NCBI GenBank assembly: GCA_030429685.1
Contig: JAUIEY010000030.1
Location: 1-14,671, forward strand
Source of the DNA: Gammaproteobacteria bacterium
GTDB taxonomy: Bacteria; Pseudomonadota; Gammaproteobacteria; Steroidobacterales; GCA-2729495
Reading direction: 5' to 3'
Length of the DNA stretch: 14,671 nucleotides
This document shows, piece by piece, positions 1 through 8,198 of the stretch (within the stretch, counting starts at the first letter, position 1; each line of letters starts with the position of its first letter). The notes beneath the pieces were generated by a model. The model saw nothing but the letters and a program-made list of their open reading frames with translations. It searched no databases and was not told where the DNA came from. Made by a program: the position numbers and the translations under genes.

Positions 1-171
1 GGCAGCAGGTTTCATAAAACCACTATATATAAGGTGTCATCAGATCGCGGCCAAAGCGCGGTATGCGTCGGCCGCGCCGAGCATAAACAATTAGGGCAAT
101 CGGGTCGAGCCAATTGCCCCGACCAGCAGTTTTGCCGATAATCGGTCGTAGTTGTTGTTCGGGGAATATCT
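1..171. other. Upstream region of the M23 peptidase gene
   Basis: I see no supported gene here. Bases 94-100 (GGGCAAT) and 113-119 (ATTGCCC) form a perfect 7-bp inverted repeat with a 12-nt loop, about 50 nt before the peptidase start. No T run follows it, so it looks more like a leader structure or protein site than a terminator. An AT-rich stretch near 22-32 (TATATATAA) could be a -10 region on either strand. In many gammaproteobacteria tyrS lies next to this peptidase gene (family knowledge); nothing here proves it. Confidence 0.35.
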
Positions 172-1623
172 GTGGCGTCGTCCAGACCCTTTATGCGGGA
201 CTACAAGCCGACGCAGGCTAAGCCGCAGCCGCGTGCACGCTGGTTGCTCTGGTTCATTACCGGCCTTGGCCTGCCGCTGATTACCGTAGCCCTGATGCTG
301 CCCGATAGCGACGCGCCGCCACCGCTGCAGGCACCGACCGCGGCACCGGTGATGACTGCGCCCGCACCTGAAAAAGTCGCCGCTGCGGAAACACCCCCAG
401 ACGCGGCGGAGCAACCGCAGGCACTGGTTGCCAGCACCGAAATTCCACCCTATGTTGCAGCCCCGGAAGCCGAACCGGAAGGTACCCGCCAGGTACTGAC
501 GGTGGGACGCGGCGACAGTCTCGACCGGTTGTTCAAACGCAATCAGTTCAGTGCTGCCGAACTGGCTTTAATAATGCGTGAGGACGAAGCGCGCAAACAC
601 CTGCGGCTGATACGCCCCGGTGATCAGATAACCGTATGGCATGACAATGGGCGTATCCGGACGCTGCGCCGGGAACTCGACTACGCGCGCTCGCTGCAGG
701 TAACAGCCACGGACAAGGGCTTCAGCGCCGAAATCATCGAACACCGCATCGTAAGGCGACAGATTGAAGCGCGGGGCCGGATAGGCTCGTCGCTGTTTCT
801 GGCCGCCGCCGAAGCGGGGGTTTCCGATCGCACCATCATGAACCTCGCCGGTATTTTTGCCTGGGACATCGACTTTGTGCTGGATATTCGTCGCGGCGAC
901 GAGTTTCATGTGATCGTCGAAGAGCTGTGGCGCAATGGTGAGCGCGTCGCAGAAGGCAACATACTCGCGGCACAGTTTGTAAACCAGGGGCAGGTATTTC
1001 AGGCCATTCGTTACGAAGATCCAGAAGGCCGGGCGAGTTATTTTTCACCCGATGGTCGCAATATGCGCAAGGCATTTTTGCGGGCACCGCTGAGTTTTTC
1101 GCGCATCAGTTCAAACTTTAATCCGAATCGTCGCCACCCGGTCCTGAATACCATCCGTGCCCACAAAGGTGTGGACTACGCGGCGCCCAGCGGCACACCG
1201 GTCAAGGCTGCGGGTGACGGCAAAATTATATTTCGCGGCGTGAAAGGCGGCTATGGCAATACCGTTATCCTGCAGCACGGCGGCAACATCACAACCCTGT
1301 ATGCACATCTGAAAAGCTTCAACCGCAAGCTGCGCAACGGTTCGCGCGTGCGCCAGGGCGACACCATCGCCTATGTCGGGCAGTCAGGTCTGGCGACCGG
1401 TCCGCACCTGCATTACGAGTATCGCCGCAATGGCGTGCATATGAACCCGCGCACGGTCAAACTCCCGGATGCCGCACCAATCAACGCGGACTACCGGGCT
1501 GAATTTATGCGCGTGGCCGAACCGCTGCTGGAACAGTTGAAAAAGGCCGACCCGATGCTCCCTGGCGTCACAACTGCTGCTGCCGGGCATGACGGGGAAG
1601 ACGCCGACGCCAGGGCCAACTGA
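172..1623 (+). CDS. mepM: Membrane-anchored M23 (LytM) peptidoglycan DD-endopeptidase, MepM/OapA-like
   Basis: A 483-residue protein that probably cuts peptide cross-links in the periplasm so that new peptidoglycan can be inserted. A short basic N-terminus is followed by one hydrophobic segment (about residues 24-43), then an Ala/Pro-rich linker to about residue 105. A LysM/OapA-like part (about 107-165, with GDSLDRLF and PGDQITVW) follows, and the M23 domain covers about 325-430. Zinc and catalytic residues are visible: H331 and D335 in HKGVDYA, H379 in LYAHL, H412 and H414 in HLHYE, so the enzyme should be active. The start is GTG 172 behind a weak GGGGA; ATG 193 is the alternative. The anmK GTG lies 31 nt after the stop, so the two are probably co-transcribed. 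The symbol mepM is by family resemblance; the linker and length are typical of non-enteric relatives. Confidence 0.93.
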   Translation: MASSRPFMRDYKPTQAKPQPRARWLLWFITGLGLPLITVALMLPDSDAPPPLQAPTAAPVMTAPAPEKVAAAETPPDAAEQPQALVASTEIPPYVAAPEAEPEGTRQVLTVGRGDSLDRLFKRNQFSAAELALIMREDEARKHLRLIRPGDQITVWHDNGRIRTLRRELDYARSLQVTATDKGFSAEIIEHRIVRRQIEARGRIGSSLFLAAAEAGVSDRTIMNLAGIFAWDIDFVLDIRRGDEFHVIVEELWRNGERVAEGNILAAQFVNQGQVFQAIRYEDPEGRASYFSPDGRNMRKAFLRAPLSFSRISSNFNPNRRHPVLNTIRAHKGVDYAAPSGTPVKAAGDGKIIFRGVKGGYGNTVILQHGGNITTLYAHLKSFNRKLRNGSRVRQGDTIAYVGQSGLATGPHLHYEYRRNGVHMNPRTVKLPDAAPINADYRAEFMRVAEPLLEQLKKADPMLPGVTTAAAGHDGEDADARAN

Positions 1624-1654
1624 ACACCGGAAGCCACTTCCCGGTGCCGTTATC

Positions 1655-2764
1655 GTGAGCAGCGAACTCTATGTCGGCCTGATGTCCGGAACCAGCCTGG
1701 ACGCGATTGATGCCGCATTGATCAGTATTGCTGATGACCGCGTTGAGTTGCTGCATACCGCAGAAGCCGGCTTCCCGGAACAGCTGCGCAACCGGTTGCT
1801 GAATCTGATCCGTGAACCTGACCATGTCAGCCTTGATCATCTGGGCGAAGTCGATCGGCAACTGGGGCTGGCATATGCAGACGCGGTGAAGCAACTGCTT
1901 GTCGCAACTGCCACCGCGGCAGCGGACATTGCCGCCATCGGCTGCCACGGCCAGACTATCCGGCATGCGCCCGACAGTAATCCGCCGTTTACACTGCAAA
2001 TAGGCGATGCCGCCACGCTGGCAACCGCGACCGGTATCACGGTAATCAGCGATTTTCGCAGTGCCGACATGGCGCTGGGTGGTCAGGGCGCGCCGCTGGC
2101 GCCTGCATTCCATCAATTTGCTTTCGCGGCGGCTGACCGGCAACGTGTTGTCGTTAACATCGGCGGCATCGCAAATATCACCCTGTTACAGCCGGGCGCG
2201 GCAGTTACCGGATATGACACCGGCCCGGGCAACACCCTGCTCGATTTGTGGTGCGAGCAGCATCTCGCCAAACGCTATGACGCAGACGGCGCGTGGGCGA
2301 GTGATGGCGAAGTGGATACATTGCTGCTGGACACCATGCTGGCCGATCCGTACTTCTCGCAGCCGCCGCCCAAGAGCACCGGGCGGGAATACTTCAACGA
2401 CGCCTGGCTGCAGCGCTATCTGGACAGTCTCGCCACCGGCCTGAAACCTGTTGACGTCCAGGCAACCCTGCTCGAACTTACAGCCCGCAGTGTTGCAGCA
2501 GCAGTGACGGCCAGCAGCACCGCAGCAGAAATTTATTTGTGCGGCGGCGGCGCCCATAACACGCTGCTTGCCGAACGCATCGCCGCAAACCTCGCCGGTC
2601 GGACAGTGGCTACCACGGCCGAACTTGGCCTTGCCGCCGACTGGGTCGAGGCAGCCGCGTTCGCCTGGCTGGCCCGCGCGCGGCTGCACAATACACCGGT
2701 TGATCTGTCAGCGGTCACCGGGGCCGCCCGCCCCGCCCTGCTGGGCTGCATCACAGCAGCCTGA
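1655..2764 (+). CDS. anmK: Anhydro-N-acetylmuramic acid kinase
   Basis: A cytosolic enzyme that hydrolyses and phosphorylates 1,6-anhydro-MurNAc from peptidoglycan turnover to MurNAc-6-phosphate, feeding the recycling pathway. The start chosen is GTG 1655: it gives 369 residues, the length of E. coli AnmK, and puts the ATP-binding motif MSGTSLD at residues 10-16 as in the family. The open frame extends to ATG 1589 inside the upstream gene, but those 22 residues are Pro-rich and unlike the family. Further family motifs are GGQGAPLAPAFH, VNIGGIANIT and GYDTGPGN; the Asp of the last (D188) corresponds, I believe, to the catalytic Asp. The ribosome site before 1655 is weak, so translation may be coupled to the upstream peptidase gene. 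The pairing with an M23 endopeptidase fits cell-wall recycling. Confidence 0.95.
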   Translation: MSSELYVGLMSGTSLDAIDAALISIADDRVELLHTAEAGFPEQLRNRLLNLIREPDHVSLDHLGEVDRQLGLAYADAVKQLLVATATAAADIAAIGCHGQTIRHAPDSNPPFTLQIGDAATLATATGITVISDFRSADMALGGQGAPLAPAFHQFAFAAADRQRVVVNIGGIANITLLQPGAAVTGYDTGPGNTLLDLWCEQHLAKRYDADGAWASDGEVDTLLLDTMLADPYFSQPPPKSTGREYFNDAWLQRYLDSLATGLKPVDVQATLLELTARSVAAAVTASSTAAEIYLCGGGAHNTLLAERIAANLAGRTVATTAELGLAADWVEAAAFAWLARARLHNTPVDLSAVTGAARPALLGCITAA

Positions 2765-2796
2765 AAACACCGTAGCACCTGCATCTGCGCCCCACG

Positions 2797-2829
2797 CGAC
2801 ACGCCAAAGCGTGACGTGCTTGGCGGTCG
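2797..2829 (+). terminator. Hairpin after anmK, possible terminator
   Basis: CGAC-A-CGCCAA-A-GC (2797-2810) pairs with GC-TTGGCG-GTCG (2818-2829) around the loop GTGACGT. This gives about 12 base pairs with two bulged As. Only TTAT follows, not a clear T run, so intrinsic termination is uncertain. It sits 11 nt before the Pho box and would insulate ppk from the cell-wall genes. Confidence 0.4.
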
Positions 2830-2840
2830 TTATGTAAGCA

Positions 2841-2875
2841 CTGTCATAAAGTCTTCAGATAGGTACTGATATATT
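2841..2875 (+). promoter_or_regulatory. Pho box (PhoB site) and -10 element of the ppk promoter
   Basis: Bases 2841-2858 read CTGTCATAAAGTCTTCAG. The first 12 bases equal the E. coli phoA Pho box as I remember it (CTGTCATAAAGTTGTCAC), and 15 of 18 match overall. The first heptamer CTGTCAT is perfect; the second repeat is degenerate. After 11 nt comes TATATT (2870-2875, five of six matches to TATAAT), close to the 10-nt spacing in phoA, where PhoB replaces the -35 contact. The predicted transcript starts near 2882, leaving a leader of about 60 nt before ppk. This implies phosphate-starvation control of polyphosphate synthesis. The match is seen in the sequence; the regulation is inferred. Confidence 0.75.
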
Positions 2876-2940
2876 TAGTGGCTGACAGTCGGCAGTAATG
2901 CGGGCAGTAGCTGGCAGCAAGATCAGCACACGAGGTTTCA

Positions 2941-5034
2941 TTGGACACCACCAATCTAAATTTACCGGAACACTTTATAAATCGGGAACTCAGCGTTCTC
3001 GAATTTAATCGCCGTGTGCTGGCGCAGGCGGCGGATCCCGCCATACCGTTGCTCGAACGCCTGAAGTTTCTGTGTATCGTCTCGACCAATCTGGATGAAT
3101 TTTTTGAAATTCGTGTCAGCGGCCTGCAACAGCGGGAAGAGGCAGGCGCCGCGCCTTCCGGTCCGGAAATGATGAGCGCCAACCAGGCGCTGAAGGAAAT
3201 CGAGCAGACAGCGGGCGAACTGATCGCCGAGCAGTACCGGCTGCTGAACGAGGAAATCATCCCCGGCCTGGCCGGGGAAGAGATCCATATTGTCCGCCGC
3301 GAGCACTGGAACCCGGCCCAGCGCGAATGGCTGCATGACTTTTTCCTCCACGAAGTGGTACCTACGCTCAGCCCTATCTCACTGGATCCGGCCAGACCGT
3401 TTCCGCGCATTCTCAACAAGAGCCTGAATTTTATTGTTGGCCTGGAAGGTATCCATGCTTTCGGTCGGCCATGCGACCGGGCCATTGTTCAGGCGCCGCG
3501 CTCACTGCCACGCCTGATTCATTTGCCCGCCGATCTGGATGGCACCGAAGCAAACGATTTCGTATTTCTGTCCAGCATTATTCATGCCTTTGTTGACGAA
3601 CTGTTTGTCGGCATGAAGATCAGTGGCTGCTATCAGTTTCGCATTACCCGCAACAGCGACCTGTATGTTGATGAGGAAGAAGTCGACAATCTGATGCGGG
3701 CTATCGAAGGCGAACTCGCCTCCAACCGTTACGGAGCAGCGGTAAGGCTGGAGCTTGCACACCGCTGCCCGGATGATCTGGCAAATTATCTGCTCAACGT
3801 ATTTGAGCTACAGGAGCGCGACCTTTACCGCGTGCAGGGGCCGGTCAACCTGAACCGGGTGCTGGCAATCTACGACATGACCGACCGGCCGGACCTCAAG
3901 TATCCGCCGTTTACACCCGGGCTGCCGGAAGCCGTCCATGAAACGCCCGACATGTTTAGTCTGATCGCAAAAAGGGATCTGTTGCTCAATCACCCCTATG
4001 AATCATTCGGCCCGGTGGTGGAAATGATTGGCAGTGCCGCCCAGGACCCGGATGTGATGGCTATAAAGATGACCCTCTACCGGGCCGGACAGCAATCCCC
4101 GATCGTTGATCACCTGGTCGCTGCAGCGCAGGCCGGTAAAGAGGTAACCGTGGTCGTTGAATTGCGCGCCCGCTTTGATGAAGCAGCCAATATTGCCTTT
4201 GCCAACCGGTTGCAGGAAGTCGGTGCGCACGTGGTCTACGGCGTGGTGGGGTTCAAAACCCACTGCAAAATGACTCTTATAGTGCGGCGCGAAAACGGCC
4301 AGTTACGCCGCTATGCCCATCTTGGTACCGGCAATTATCACCCCGGCACAGCGCGGGTCTATACCGACTACGGTCTGTTCACCAGCGATGCTGATCTGAC
4401 CGAAGACGTGCAGAACCTGTTTTTGCAGCTAACCAGCATGGCGCAGACGCCGCCGCTGAAAAAGCTGGTGCAGGCGCCGTTCAAGCTGCACGACCATTTA
4501 CTCAGCCTGATTGACCAGGAGACAGCCAATGCCAATGCCGGGGGCACGGGGCATATTGTGGCGAAGGTGAACTCACTGGTGGAACCGGAAATAATCAATG
4601 CACTGTACCGCGCTTCCGGTGCCGGTGTGATTATTGACCTGATAGTGCGCGGCATCTGCTGCCTGCGGCCGGGCATTCCCGGGGTATCGGACAACATACG
4701 CGTGCGATCAATTGTCGGCCGCTTCCTGGAGCATTCCCGCGTCTATTACTTTCATGCCAACGGCGACGAGAAAGTCTGGCTTGCCAGTGCGGACTGGATG
4801 GACCGCAACGTGTTTCGGCGGGTGGAAGTCTGCTTCCCGGTGGAAGAAGCAGAAATGAAACAGCGGCTGATAGGCGACCTCGATCTGAACCTGCAGGACA
4901 ACTCCGGCGCCTGGGAGCTGCAGTCAAGCGGCACCTGGACCCGCCGTCAACCGCTACCCGGTGAGGACATCGTGTCGGTGCAACAACACCTGCTGGAACG
5001 GCTGGCCGAATCCGGGTCGATTAGCCAGAGCTGA
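2941..5034 (+). CDS. ppk1: Polyphosphate kinase 1
   Basis: A 697-residue enzyme that reversibly transfers the gamma phosphate of ATP to inorganic polyphosphate. All four PPK1 regions are present: the N-terminal domain (ELSVLEFNRRVL, STNLDEFFEIR), the head domain, and two C-terminal phospholipase-D-like domains. H441 (KTHCK) and H460 (RYAHLGTGNYH) are 19 residues apart, the spacing of E. coli H435 and H454, so the phospho-histidine site is intact. The start is TTG 2941, chosen because GAGG (2932-2935) precedes it by 5 nt and homology begins right after; no in-frame ATG lies near. A Pho box lies about 80 nt upstream. It converges on ppx with 7 bases between the stop codons. Confidence 0.97.
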   Translation: MDTTNLNLPEHFINRELSVLEFNRRVLAQAADPAIPLLERLKFLCIVSTNLDEFFEIRVSGLQQREEAGAAPSGPEMMSANQALKEIEQTAGELIAEQYRLLNEEIIPGLAGEEIHIVRREHWNPAQREWLHDFFLHEVVPTLSPISLDPARPFPRILNKSLNFIVGLEGIHAFGRPCDRAIVQAPRSLPRLIHLPADLDGTEANDFVFLSSIIHAFVDELFVGMKISGCYQFRITRNSDLYVDEEEVDNLMRAIEGELASNRYGAAVRLELAHRCPDDLANYLLNVFELQERDLYRVQGPVNLNRVLAIYDMTDRPDLKYPPFTPGLPEAVHETPDMFSLIAKRDLLLNHPYESFGPVVEMIGSAAQDPDVMAIKMTLYRAGQQSPIVDHLVAAAQAGKEVTVVVELRARFDEAANIAFANRLQEVGAHVVYGVVGFKTHCKMTLIVRRENGQLRRYAHLGTGNYHPGTARVYTDYGLFTSDADLTEDVQNLFLQLTSMAQTPPLKKLVQAPFKLHDHLLSLIDQETANANAGGTGHIVAKVNSLVEPEIINALYRASGAGVIIDLIVRGICCLRPGIPGVSDNIRVRSIVGRFLEHSRVYYFHANGDEKVWLASADWMDRNVFRRVEVCFPVEEAEMKQRLIGDLDLNLQDNSGAWELQSSGTWTRRQPLPGEDIVSVQQHLLERLAESGSISQS

Positions 5035-5047
5035 CAACCGGTCAGCT
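5029..5047. repeat. Palindrome joining the ppk and ppx 3' ends
   Basis: AGCTGAC (5029-5035), loop AACCG (5036-5040), GTCAGCT (5041-5047): a perfect 7-bp stem. The ppk stop TGA (5032-5034) is in the left arm and the ppx stop (TGA on the - strand, 5042-5044) in the right arm. It could act as a hairpin ending both transcripts, but the flanking T runs are only three bases long. It is also the only gap between the two genes. Confidence 0.5.
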
Positions 5048-6589
5048 TTCGATGTATACCAGTTGCAGTTCGTAGCCGGCATTGGCCAGAAAGTCCCGCT
5101 CCATTTCAAGGTCGGCAAGCGACAGCGGATTGGCCTGCAGCCAGTCTTCCGGCAAACCCAGCGACAGGCTTTTGCCGCTGACCTGCATGTGCAGCATCTC
5201 GGGAAACTCATAGGACCGGCTGCGGTTAAACAACACCGCCAGACGCAGAATAATCGCCAGCCGCAGTGCTTTCTTGGCCCAGCCTTTGGGGGCAATCGCC
5301 GAAATCGCCGCCAGCGACAGCTTGCGCCGGTGTGAGCCCACCAGGCAGGCCAGTATGCTCTGCTCGTTGCGGTTAAAACCCGGCATGTCCGCATGCTGCA
5401 GCAAATAGGCACCGTGCCGGTGATACTGTGAATGTGCGATATCCAGGCCGATTTCATGCAGTCGCGCCGCCCAGCCAAGCAGATTACGGATATTCGACCG
5501 GTTCAGCTTCCAGGTATCGGCGACCTGGTCCAGCAATGCTTCGGCGGTGATCTGCACGCGCCCGGCCTGCTCGGCATCGACGTGATAGCGCGACTCCATC
5601 GCCCGCACCGTGCGCACACGCGAGTCCTCGTCACCCAACCGCCCGACCAGGTCATAGATGATGCCCTCGCGCAGTGCGCCCTGCGTGGTGGTGACCTCGC
5701 GTATGCCCAGTTGATCCATCACCTCCACCAGAATCGCGATACCGCCGGCTATCACCGGTGCGCGCTGTTCGCTAAGCCCGGGCAGATCCAGGTCATCGGC
5801 ATGTTCCTGACGAATCATGCGCGCAATTAATTGCTCCAGAGCCGGCACGGTGATCGGGCCTTCTATCCAGCCGAGTTCGCCGAGGATACCGGCAGCCGTT
5901 CTGATGGTGCCCGATGCGCCGGCAACGCGTTTCCATTCACGGGCGCGGAATGTTCCGGCAATGGGGCGCAGCTCCAGCCGCACGGCAGTGCGCGCCCGGT
6001 CGAATCGTTTGCGCGAAATTTTGCCGTTGGGAAAATACTTGCGACTCATGCCCACGCAACCGATATTCATGCTTTCCAGCTGCCGGGGCTGATAGCCTTC
6101 GCCACCGGCAAGTTCGGTGCTGCCGCCACCGATATCAATAACCAGGTGTTCGCCGGTCACTTCGGGCAGGCTGTGGGTTACGCCGACAAAAATCAGCCGC
6201 GCTTCTTCGATACCGGAAATAATGTCGATCTCATGTCCCAGCAGATCGGCGGCATTACCAAGAAAGCCATCCGGATTGCGCGCGCGACGCAGGGTATTGG
6301 TGCCTACCGCGCGCACCCGCTCCTGCGGAATATCGCGCAGCCGCTCACCGAAACGCGCCAGACATTCCAGGGCGCGTTCCTGGCTTGCTTCATCGAGGTT
6401 TTTGCCTTTGTCGAGACCGCCGGCAATACGCACCATTTCGCGCAGGCGATCCACCACGCGCAACTGGCCGTGGACAAAATCGGCCACCAGCAAGTGAAAG
6501 CTGTTAGAGCCAAGATCAACGGCCGCCATGAGCCCCGAATCGACCAGCGGGTCGACGGGTGGTTGCTCAGACGGAGAAGGACGAACCAC
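5042..6589 (-). CDS. ppx: Exopolyphosphatase (Ppx/GppA family)
   Basis: A 515-residue protein of the ASKHA fold that removes terminal phosphates from polyphosphate; the family also hydrolyses pppGpp. Motifs in order are AAVDLGSNSFH (phosphate 1, residues 22-32), GTNTLRRARN, DIGGGSTEL (phosphate 2) and GCVGMSRKYFPNG. A C-terminal HD-like helical domain carries the LHEIGLDIAHSQYHRH stretch. It is called ppx rather than gppA because it is the convergent partner of ppk. The start is unclear. GTG 6589 overlaps erpA by 23 nt and adds a Pro-rich lead as in some Ppx proteins. ATG 6529 (495 residues) begins just before AAVDLG and has GGGG 3 nt upstream. It is the last gene of the run from rppH. Confidence 0.93.
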   Translation of the reverse strand: MVRPSPSEQPPVDPLVDSGLMAAVDLGSNSFHLLVADFVHGQLRVVDRLREMVRIAGGLDKGKNLDEASQERALECLARFGERLRDIPQERVRAVGTNTLRRARNPDGFLGNAADLLGHEIDIISGIEEARLIFVGVTHSLPEVTGEHLVIDIGGGSTELAGGEGYQPRQLESMNIGCVGMSRKYFPNGKISRKRFDRARTAVRLELRPIAGTFRAREWKRVAGASGTIRTAAGILGELGWIEGPITVPALEQLIARMIRQEHADDLDLPGLSEQRAPVIAGGIAILVEVMDQLGIREVTTTQGALREGIIYDLVGRLGDEDSRVRTVRAMESRYHVDAEQAGRVQITAEALLDQVADTWKLNRSNIRNLLGWAARLHEIGLDIAHSQYHRHGAYLLQHADMPGFNRNEQSILACLVGSHRRKLSLAAISAIAPKGWAKKALRLAIILRLAVLFNRSRSYEFPEMLHMQVSGKSLSLGLPEDWLQANPLSLADLEMERDFLANAGYELQLVYIES

Positions 6590-6929
6590 AACCGCAGGTG
6601 GTTGCTGCGTTGGGATTGCGAATCACAAACTGGGCGCCTTCCAGATCGTCTTTGTAGTCGATCTCAGCGCCCATCAGGTATTGAATACTCATCGGGTCAA
6701 TCAACAGCTTCACACCGTCTTTTTCGACCTCGACATCACCGTCCTGAAATTCTTCGTCGAAGGTAAAGCCGTACTGAAATCCGGAACAGCCGCCACCGGC
6801 GATAAACACCCGCAACTTCAGGTTCGGATTGCCTTCCTCGGCAATCAGTGCGCCTACCTTGCCGGCAGCGGATGCGGTGAATACGACCGGATCTTCGGCC
6901 GGTTCATAATGACTTGGTTCGCTACTCAT
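6567..6929 (-). CDS. erpA: Iron-sulfur cluster insertion protein ErpA (A-type carrier)
   Basis: A 120-residue A-type Fe-S carrier that delivers [4Fe-4S] or [2Fe-2S] clusters to apo-enzymes, including those of isoprenoid synthesis and respiration. The three cluster cysteines are present: C48 in GGGCSGF, and C112 and C114 in TCGCGSSF near the C-terminus. Signatures such as NPNLKLRV, FQYGFTFD and DPMSIQYL match E. coli ErpA rather than IscA or SufA. The N-terminus is about six residues longer than in E. coli. The start is ATG 6929, with no clear ribosome site and 21 nt after the bactofilin stop, which suggests coupling. The 3' end overlaps the longer ppx start. No Fe-S biogenesis operon is nearby, as is usual for erpA. 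Confidence 0.96.
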   Translation of the reverse strand: MSSEPSHYEPAEDPVVFTASAAGKVGALIAEEGNPNLKLRVFIAGGGCSGFQYGFTFDEEFQDGDVEVEKDGVKLLIDPMSIQYLMGAEIDYKDDLEGAQFVIRNPNAATTCGCGSSFSV

Positions 6930-6950
6930 GAGGGTATTTTAGCGCATCGT

Positions 6951-7394
6951 TCAGCTGTTTTGTTCAGCGACGTTGTCGAGGCCCAGATCCACATCGACCT
7001 CTACCCGGGCCTTCTTTTTGGCGGGTTTGCGCTGCACCTCTGTTTCATGGATCAGCTTGCCGTTGATTTCGGCCCCGGCGGCAATCTCGATCAGGCTGTA
7101 ATGCACGTTACCGATCACGCGCGCGGTGGCGCCAAGTTCGGCTTTCTCGGTCACCACCACATCCCCTTCCACCGTGCCGCTCAGACCCAGCCGCGGCACC
7201 GTGACATTGCCCTGCACCCGGCCGTTCTCGCTGACGCTCAGATAGGCGTCCGGATCGTTATCGGCGTTGACGCTGCCGTTCACATGGCCGTCTACATGGC
7301 AGCCGCCCACAAAATGCAGGTCGCCCTCAATCCGGGTATTCTCACCGATCAGCGTTTGTATTGCCGTGGGCCTGCGATTTTTCCTGCCAAACAT
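6951..7394 (-). CDS. Bactofilin family cytoskeletal protein
   Basis: A 147-residue bactofilin (polymer-forming, formerly DUF583; BacA/CcmA type). The core from about residue 12 to 115 is a right-handed beta-helix of short glycine-spaced rungs (IGENTRIEGDL, VDGHVNGSVNAD, VQGNVTV, VEGDVVV, VIGNVHY, INGKLIH). A charged Lys/Glu-rich tail follows. The start is ATG 7394, with GGAG 6 nt upstream on the - strand; a longer frame from 7424 lacks such a site. Bactofilins self-assemble without nucleotide into membrane-bound filaments that place cell-wall enzymes and affect shape, often with M23 peptidases. An M23 endopeptidase lies at 172-1623, outside this operon. The gene sits between the coiled-coil membrane protein and erpA, all co-directional. 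Confidence 0.92.
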   Translation of the reverse strand: MFGRKNRRPTAIQTLIGENTRIEGDLHFVGGCHVDGHVNGSVNADNDPDAYLSVSENGRVQGNVTVPRLGLSGTVEGDVVVTEKAELGATARVIGNVHYSLIEIAAGAEINGKLIHETEVQRKPAKKKARVEVDVDLGLDNVAEQNS

Positions 7395-7468
7395 AACGGT
7401 CTCCGCTCCCGGAACACGGCTCACGCGACGCCGTATCCGGTTTACAAAATACAGATTTGATCCCCAAT

Positions 7469-8197
7469 CTAGCCGTTTTCCGGCTGCCAGGCGAAGAATT
7501 CTTCCACAGTTTTGGCGGATTTTCCTGATCTGCTGCGCGGTCGCACCAGCACCCGCACCCGCCGGGGCTCAAATGCGGCCGGCAGGACGATATCGGCCTT
7601 GAGATCCTGAAAGTAGCGAAACCGGTAGCTGAGCGCCTGCTGCTGCGGGTTCAGCGCGTCCATATCCAGGATATGCGGTTCGCTGCGCTGCAGCCCTTCG
7701 AGCTGCAGTTCCACCTGACCGGATATTTCCCGGTCGGCGCGCAGCGCCTGGGCCAGTACCAGGCGCAATTCATACTCGCGCTCACCCATTCCCGGCAGCA
7801 CCTGGAAACTCTGGATACGCAGTTCAGAACCGTCGTCCTCACCGACAATGCCGCGATAGAACTCCAGATCTTCCTGCTGCGCGAGAATCTTGCTCTGCAA
7901 TTCCGCCAGCTGCGCGTCAACCTGACGATAAGCCTCGCGGTCAATTTTGGCGGCCGTCTCCAGCACCGCTACCTGCTCGCTTAAAGACTTGTTGGTCCGG
8001 GCCAGTTGCTCGTTCTGTGCTTCCAGCTGTTCGATTTCCGCAGCAGCCGCGGAGCTGCGGAAACCGGCCTTGCTCAGACCGAGGTCATACATCAGGTAGC
8101 CGACCACGCCGGCAATCAAAACAACCACACCCAGCCAGACGACCGGACCCGGAAACGGCTGGCGCCGCACGCTTATAGAAGGACGCTTCACCGCCAT
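7469..8197 (-). CDS. Membrane-anchored coiled-coil protein, DUF6776-like
   Basis: A 242-residue protein of unknown function. A basic N-terminus (MAVKRPSISVRRQ) is followed by one transmembrane helix (about 18-37) and a long heptad-like coiled coil (about 50-115, rich in Glu, Gln, Leu, Ala). A beta-rich C-terminal domain (about 120-225) ends in a Ser/Arg-rich stretch. The layout predicts a single-pass inner-membrane protein with a periplasmic body. I recall this as the DUF6776 family that often neighbours bactofilins in gammaproteobacteria; the number is from memory. The start is ATG 8197, one base after the rppH TAG (8199-8201), giving TAGGATG and implying translational coupling. An upstream frame extends to 8266 inside rppH but has no support. 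It may help anchor or organise the bactofilin. Confidence 0.82.
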   Translation of the reverse strand: MAVKRPSISVRRQPFPGPVVWLGVVVLIAGVVGYLMYDLGLSKAGFRSSAAAAEIEQLEAQNEQLARTNKSLSEQVAVLETAAKIDREAYRQVDAQLAELQSKILAQQEDLEFYRGIVGEDDGSELRIQSFQVLPGMGEREYELRLVLAQALRADREISGQVELQLEGLQRSEPHILDMDALNPQQQALSYRFRYFQDLKADIVLPAAFEPRRVRVLVRPRSRSGKSAKTVEEFFAWQPENG

Positions 8198-8198
8198 C

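Noticed and set aside
1..15. Possible - strand start (ATG at 15-13, MKPAA) of a gene leaving the left edge, e.g. tyrS
   Set aside because: Only five codons are visible and there is no clear ribosome site; synteny alone is not enough.
4954..5478. Long - strand frame (174 codons) over the 5' part of the ppx minus-strand region's complement
   Set aside because: It is a shifted-frame shadow of ppx, rich in Trp, Cys and Arg, with no family resemblance.
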